A DNA stretch of 9,587 nt from CAZIMM01 sp964540415. Lineage in GTDB: Bacteria; Bacillota; Clostridia; Oscillospirales; Acutalibacteraceae. Made by a program: the position numbers and the translations under genes. The notes under the pieces were generated by a model. That model was not told where the DNA came from and did no database searches. It was given only the letters and a program-made list of their open reading frames with translations. The first letter of the stretch is position 1, and each line of letters opens with the position of its first letter. Where the stretch lies: assembly GCA_964540415.1 (NCBI GenBank), contig CAZIMM010000083.1, positions 1-9,587 of the forward strand. The letters run 5' to 3'. Positions 7,067-9,587 of this stretch are shown here, piece after piece.

Positions 7067-7075
7067 GACCGTCAA
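7047..7075 (-). promoter_or_regulatory. Near-consensus promoter of the arsR operon
   Basis: On the minus strand TTGACG (7075-7070) and TATAAT (7052-7047) are separated by 17 bp, which is almost the sigma-A consensus. The expected start of transcription is near 7040, leaving a leader of about 23 nt before the arsR start. A promoter this strong needs tight repression, in keeping with an ArsR autorepressor. Confidence 0.85.
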
Positions 7076-7086
7076 TGTGACAAAAT

Positions 7087-7113
7087 AAAAAATTCTTTTC
7101 GTGTGAAGAGAAT
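7087..7113 (-). terminator. Second, weaker intrinsic terminator upstream of the arsR promoter
   Basis: On the minus strand ATTCTCTTC (7113-7105) and GAAAAGAAT (7100-7092) form a stem with one C-A mismatch around an ACAC loop. It runs into TTTTTT and then ATTTTG. It lies between the main terminator of the amidase gene and the arsR -35 box, so it may stop residual read-through into the repressed operon. Confidence 0.4.
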
Positions 7114-7133
7114 CAACCTCACCGCAGGTGTAT

Positions 7134-7160
7134 AAAAAAACGACTTGTCGAAACAAGTCG
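7134..7160 (-). terminator. Intrinsic terminator of the amidase gene
   Basis: On the minus strand CGACTTGT (7160-7153) and ACAAGTCG (7148-7141) form a perfect 8-bp stem with a TTCG tetraloop, followed by TTTTTTT (7140-7134). It begins 22 nt after the stop codon at 7183. On the plus strand the same stem is followed by CTTTTC and could terminate weakly in that direction. Confidence 0.88.
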
Positions 7161-7182
7161 CTTTTCTCATATTGTGTATAGT

Positions 7183-8310
7183 TTATTTGCAAGCTGCAGG
7201 CTCAGAAGTGTATTCAACTTTGCACGGCTTTGTTACGCTGAATGTGTAAATGCTGTCATAATCAAGTCCTGCGGCTATTTTGGCGGTTAGCTTGTTTGAA
7301 TTGTAAACTGCGCTCCACAGAGTAATTACCTGCCAGGGATAGGTTTCATGCCTGTAATTGAGCTTGACATCCTTCAAAAGGTTAAGAGCTTCATTTCCTT
7401 TTAACACTCCGCCGTTTTCCGACAGCTTTGCGTCAATTTTTTCAGCTCTGTCATAACCAAAGGCTTTGCTGTTGTCACCGTCCTCGGAAAGGAAATAATT
7501 CGTTGCATACTGATATGCAAATTTTTGATTTTCCTTCACTTCGGGATAAAACAGACGCATCTCGTTATTTACATATTCAATTATTACCGATTTTCCGGAG
7601 GCATCGGTAATTTGATAGTGATAATTGCAAAAGAAAGCATCATGAACATCATACGAACCGAAGAAAGAAATTGCTTCGTCGACATTCGCACATTTGTCAA
7701 GCACGCCTCTGATCAATACGGTTGTTGAAATATCCGCTTTACCGGTATTCTGATTGGTCGGCTTTGTCTTGAGCTCAAGAATTCCGATTGCCAGCCCTTT
7801 TTCATTCATTCCGTCCATGCAGCAATATGGTGCAAGCAGTGTCTGAAGGCGGTTGAAGCAATGGGACGGCTTGTTGACATCGCCATAAAGCATAAAATTG
7901 CAATCGGCAACGGCAATTGAGGCATAACCGTTATCAGGATGTGTCCACACAACCATGCACGGAGCTTTTTTGTAATCAAAATTCCTGCCGAAAAGATAAT
8001 CGCCGTCTTCATTGACAGTGTTGAAGGTAGAACAAGCAAAATCTCCGCTGCCTGATTTAAAAACATTTACTCCGTAAAGATTGATTTTAGATACATATGA
8101 AAGCAATTCCGCAACACTTGAAACGCCCTTTTTCAACAACCCGTCCAGATTGTAGTCAGTGCAGTAATCCATTAAATAGATGTTGTTGTCAAGTCTATGT
8201 ACATTTTTTATTGTACGATATTGATTGTGCGAAAAATTCACTGCCATTTTGGACAGAAAAACGGTTGCCGGAAGTATGCCGAGTGTTAAGGCTGCAGTTT
8301 TTAACTTCAT
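7183..8310 (-). CDS. Choloylglycine hydrolase/NAAA-like linear amide C-N hydrolase, membrane-anchored
   Basis: A 375-residue member of the Ntn-hydrolase group that includes bile salt hydrolase, penicillin V acylase and N-acylethanolamine acid amidase; these cleave linear amides with an N-terminal cysteine made by autoproteolysis. The predicted nucleophile is C93 in FACSTFNTVNEDG, followed by LFGRNFDY (R109, D112). Other family marks are DGMNEKGLAIGILEL (166-180), TTVLIRGVLDKC (196-207), YHYQITDASG and ATNYFL. A hydrophobic stretch at 5-24 looks like a signal anchor or uncleaved signal peptide, so the enzyme probably faces outside. Unlike bile salt hydrolases, where the cysteine follows the initiator Met, about 70 residues separate the anchor from C93, as in NAAA-type precursors. 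ATG 8310 has AAAGGG about 9 nt upstream. The gene is monocistronic. The substrate cannot be read from the sequence; bile salts, N-acyl amides and N-acyl amino acids are all possible. Confidence 0.85.
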   Translation of the reverse strand: MKLKTAALTLGILPATVFLSKMAVNFSHNQYRTIKNVHRLDNNIYLMDYCTDYNLDGLLKKGVSSVAELLSYVSKINLYGVNVFKSGSGDFACSTFNTVNEDGDYLFGRNFDYKKAPCMVVWTHPDNGYASIAVADCNFMLYGDVNKPSHCFNRLQTLLAPYCCMDGMNEKGLAIGILELKTKPTNQNTGKADISTTVLIRGVLDKCANVDEAISFFGSYDVHDAFFCNYHYQITDASGKSVIIEYVNNEMRLFYPEVKENQKFAYQYATNYFLSEDGDNSKAFGYDRAEKIDAKLSENGGVLKGNEALNLLKDVKLNYRHETYPWQVITLWSAVYNSNKLTAKIAAGLDYDSIYTFSVTKPCKVEYTSEPAACK

Positions 8311-8363
8311 GATTGTTCGCCCTTTGCTAAATTCAGTTGTAATTTTCTTTTCGGCGAGTTCTT

Positions 8364-8387
8364 ATTTGCAAATTAATTTTGCCAAAT
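8364..8387 (-). promoter_or_regulatory. Imperfect inverted repeat over the amidase transcription start
   Basis: ATTTGCAAATTAATTTTGCC followed by AAAT is an imperfect palindrome with half-sites ATTTGC and GCCAAAT around an AATTAATT core. It begins just downstream of the -10 box and covers the likely transcription start, a usual place for a repressor operator. It could also be chance in AT-rich DNA. Confidence 0.3.
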
Positions 8388-8390
8388 GTC

Positions 8391-8418
8391 AGTATAACAT
8401 TTTCTGACTGATTGTCAA
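8391..8418 (-). promoter_or_regulatory. Strong promoter of the amidase gene
   Basis: On the minus strand TTGACA (8418-8413) and TATACT (8396-8391) are separated by 16 bp, with an extended -10 (TGTTATACT). Transcription should begin near 8384, giving a leader of about 75 nt. Confidence 0.8.
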
Positions 8419-8443
8419 TAGTATGAGAGCATGTCCTTTCGAA

Positions 8444-8521
8444 GTTTTGCGGTATTTCTTGCAGCATTTCATATATTCCGTTGTCGTAGTTTTCTGTAAG
8501 GCGTATAAGCCGCAAGCACAT
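8444..8521 (-). pseudogene. N-terminal stub of a GNAT-family acetyltransferase
   Basis: The minus strand encodes about 26 residues, LRLIRLTENYDNGIYEMLQE and then IPQN. This matches what I recall of the first residues of a group of clostridial GNAT acetyltransferases (typically LRLVKLT.EY...IYEMLQEIP, then ENGF). After IPQN the similarity ends and the frame runs on into the promoter of the amidase gene until a stop at 8333. No acetyl-CoA-binding motif remains, and no clear ribosome binding site precedes ATG 8521. I read it as a remnant left by a deletion or rearrangement near 8440. The match is from memory and not from an alignment. Confidence 0.42.
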
Positions 8522-8727
8522 TACCGTTGCCCACGATTTCTTTGTTATTAAGCCTTTTCAGGCGTAATACTTACGAATTTTTAATTATATAGTCTTTCAT
8601 CCAAAAATATGAGGAACGGGAGAACAAGTAAATCTTCGACCTTGCAGAATGTGATACAATTGCCTGAAACCGGTAAGCAGTTGAAACTCGCGTAATAGAG
8701 ATTATGTCATTCCCGACAACACTGACT
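8522..8727. other. Intergenic stretch with no recognisable gene
   Basis: Between the GNAT stub and the small membrane protein gene I find no convincing coding frame, RNA gene or terminator. A 28-codon plus-strand frame from ATG 8609 lacks a ribosome binding site and any family resemblance. The minus strand has one moderately long stop-free run that lacks a start context. It is probably decayed DNA, possibly including a dispersed repeat. Confidence 0.5.
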
Positions 8728-8997
8728 TTATCCTCTTCTGCTTTTCCGGGTTATCAAACCAACGAGCAAGGAAGCAATCGTAAAGCATACAAATTGTATG
8801 GTAATCAGACCGTATAACTCACTGCCCTGCACAGGAGGATTTAATGTAACAATCCCCGAGATAACTGTTAATACAGCGGAGATAAGCGTGATGAGCCATG
8901 ACTTTGAAAATTTTCGGAATACAAATCTGATTATGACGCCTGCTATCAATGGAATAACAAAGATAACACAATAATTCAGCAGTATTTGCTTATCCAT
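8728..8997 (-). CDS. Small three-helix membrane protein of unknown function
   Basis: An 89-residue protein with three hydrophobic segments at about 5-26, 34-51 and 62-82. They are separated by a basic loop (RFVFRKFSKSW) and a polar loop (NPPVQGSELYG), and the tail TRKSRRG is basic. By the positive-inside rule the first loop and the C-terminus face the cytoplasm. The start at 8997 is well supported: AGAGAGG lies 5 nt upstream and a good promoter precedes it. Similar short proteins of Clostridia are annotated only as hypothetical, so I assign no function. It stands alone, without partners on the same strand nearby and without a clear terminator. Confidence 0.75.
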   Translation of the reverse strand: MDKQILLNYCVIFVIPLIAGVIIRFVFRKFSKSWLITLISAVLTVISGIVTLNPPVQGSELYGLITIQFVCFTIASLLVGLITRKSRRG

Positions 8998-9058
8998 ATT
9001 AACCTCTCTTTCAAACTGTTATTTCAATTGCCGGATAATATAAAACAATCCTATATGC

Positions 9059-9087
9059 AGTATATCAAAAGTTCATGCAAAAAGCAA
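9059..9087 (-). promoter_or_regulatory. Promoter of the small membrane protein gene
   Basis: On the minus strand TTGCTT (9087-9082) and TATACT (9064-9059) are separated by 17 bp. The start of transcription would be near 9052, giving a leader of about 55 nt ending in the AGAGAGG ribosome binding site. Confidence 0.6.
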
Positions 9088-9273
9088 TATGAGATGTGCC
9101 GTATGCGGACAACCTCGGCTTTTGCCGCCGACATTTTGCCGACAAGTGGCGTTACGGCAAACTAACGGCTATTGCCAGCCAATGCAGCGATGCCGAGAAC
9201 TTTTCTGTTCTTCAATTGACCGCTACCTTTTCCTGAAAATGGGTACAAAAAACGCGAACATTTCTGTACACGC
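9088..9273 (+). other. Unassigned GC-richer stretch with repeated TTTTGCCG and a hairpin
   Basis: No frame here has a ribosome binding site or family resemblance. TTTTGCCG occurs at 9120-9127 and again at 9134-9141. The second copy can pair with CGGCAAA (9155-9161) in a 7-bp stem with a 13-nt loop. Base composition differs from the AT-rich promoter DNA beside it. It could be a dispersed repeat or the scar of a mobile element linked to the transposase remnant that follows. Confidence 0.35.
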
Positions 9274-9389
9274 TTAGTTGATAGAGTTGTTTTGCCCCGT
9301 GGGGCTGTGTTTTGGTTTGTTGGGGTTGTGCTCATTTTGCAAACGACAAATCGGAATTTGTTTAAGTTTTGAATTAAAATGCAGAGTAG

Positions 9390-9409
9390 GGCGGGGGCTT
9401 GCTCCCGCC
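9390..9409 (+). repeat. GC-rich REP-like palindrome inside the transposase remnant
   Basis: GGCGGGGGCTTGCTCCCGCC folds into a 7-bp stem (one G-T pair) with a GCTTGC loop. It encodes AGASPR of the transposase on the minus strand. Short GC-rich hairpins of this kind are the typical partners of REP-associated transposases. Confidence 0.6.
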
Positions 9410-9587
9410 GCCCCGCTTTCTCCCGCCGTTTCCGCGTTTAGAACAATGATGGCGTGAATGTGCGTCGGCATAATCACATATTTATCAATTTTTATATAAT
9501 CATATCGTTTTTTAAGTTCAAACAGCTGTTCTTCGCATACTTTGCCGATAGGCGTGAGGCTGATTTTTGTTTCGGCGGGAGCAAGCC
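9396..9587. repeat. Exact 15-bp inverted repeat bracketing the HUH motif
   Basis: GGCTTGCTCCCGCCG at 9396-9410 recurs in exact inverted orientation at 9573-9587 (CGGCGGGAGCAAGCC). The arms enclose 162 bp that include the HIH codons. The right arm ends at the window edge, so the repeat may be longer. Confidence 0.8.

Larger units (their letters stand above)
9274..9587 (-). pseudogene. Truncated IS200/REP-type (Y1, HUH) transposase; 5' end outside window
   Basis: The minus-strand frame is open to the right edge and reads LAPAETKISLTPIGKVCEEQ, then a KKRYDYIKIDKYVIMP segment and HIHAIIVL. The HIH (codons 9454-9462) is the metal-binding HUH motif of Y1 transposases, and the preceding residues match the REP-associated family. 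After AGASPRPT (to about 9385), where such proteins normally continue to the helix with the catalytic tyrosine, the frame diverges. It becomes a polar, proline-rich tail (NPNKPKHSPTGQNNSIN) and stops at 9274. The catalytic Tyr is therefore missing and the product should be inactive. Hairpin-forming GC-rich repeats lie inside the frame. The family call is firm for the 5' part; the tail is unrelated sequence. Confidence 0.75.

Noticed and set aside
8609..8695. Short plus-strand frame of 28 codons starting at ATG 8609
   Set aside because: No ribosome binding site, no hydrophobic or conserved pattern, and no promoter nearby.
9089..9277. Plus-strand frame of 62 codons beginning MRCAVCGQPRLL
   Set aside because: The CxxC at the start is suggestive, but there is no ribosome binding site. 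Another plus-strand frame is also open across much of the same stretch, and the composition fits repeat DNA more than a gene.
1..9587. CRISPR array, tRNA/rRNA, riboswitch, toxin-antitoxin or phage-defence cassette
   Set aside because: No regularly spaced repeats, cloverleaf-like sequences, recognisable aptamer consensus or defence-type domains were seen on either strand.

Overview
The window reads as chromosomal DNA of a low-to-mid GC Gram-positive anaerobe of class Clostridia, most likely a gut member of the Oscillospiraceae/Ruminococcaceae. The reasons are AGGAGG-type ribosome binding sites, TTGACA/TATAAT promoters with 16-17 bp spacers, an ATC-hydrolase family protein, paired cytosolic glycan enzymes, a choloylglycine-hydrolase relative, and a degraded IS200/REP-type transposase with GC-rich palindromes. 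This placement is inference from gene content, not from a marker gene.

Layout. (1) 1-2049, plus strand: the 3' two-thirds of a Ca2+-ATPase-like P-type ATPase, overlapping by 14 nt an ATC (L-2-amino-thiazoline-4-carboxylate) hydrolase family gene. (2) 1999-2142, minus strand: a probable 47-residue single-pass membrane microprotein with its own strong ribosome binding site, overlapping the 3' end of the previous gene tail to tail. (3) 2201-5283, plus strand: a promoter followed by a TIM-barrel glycoside-hydrolase-like protein and an SGNH/GDSL hydrolase, both without signal peptides. They probably form an intracellular pair for trimming and deacylating imported glycan. A 9-bp hairpin lies between a Shine-Dalgarno-like site and the start of the second gene. 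(4) 5282-7075, minus strand: a compact operon of ArsR-type repressor, ArsP-type permease and redox-active thioredoxin-like protein. It has a near-perfect promoter and an intrinsic terminator and is probably a metalloid (organoarsenical-type) efflux module. (5) 7087-8418, minus strand: a membrane-anchored choloylglycine-hydrolase/NAAA-like Ntn amidase with a very strong promoter and two tandem terminators. (6) 8419-8727: a decayed stretch with the N-terminal stub of a GNAT acetyltransferase. (7) 8728-9087, minus strand: a small three-helix membrane protein of unknown function with its own promoter. (8) 9088-9587: non-coding or decayed DNA, then a truncated HUH (Y1) transposase whose reading frame carries a GC-rich hairpin and an exact 15-bp inverted repeat.

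I see no CRISPR array, tRNA, rRNA, phage gene or obvious defence cassette. The best leads are the microprotein at 1999-2142, the hairpin-spaced start at 4193-4228, the cysteine-rich ArsR/ArsP/Trx operon, the long pro-region of the amidase, and the palindromes embedded in the transposase remnant.
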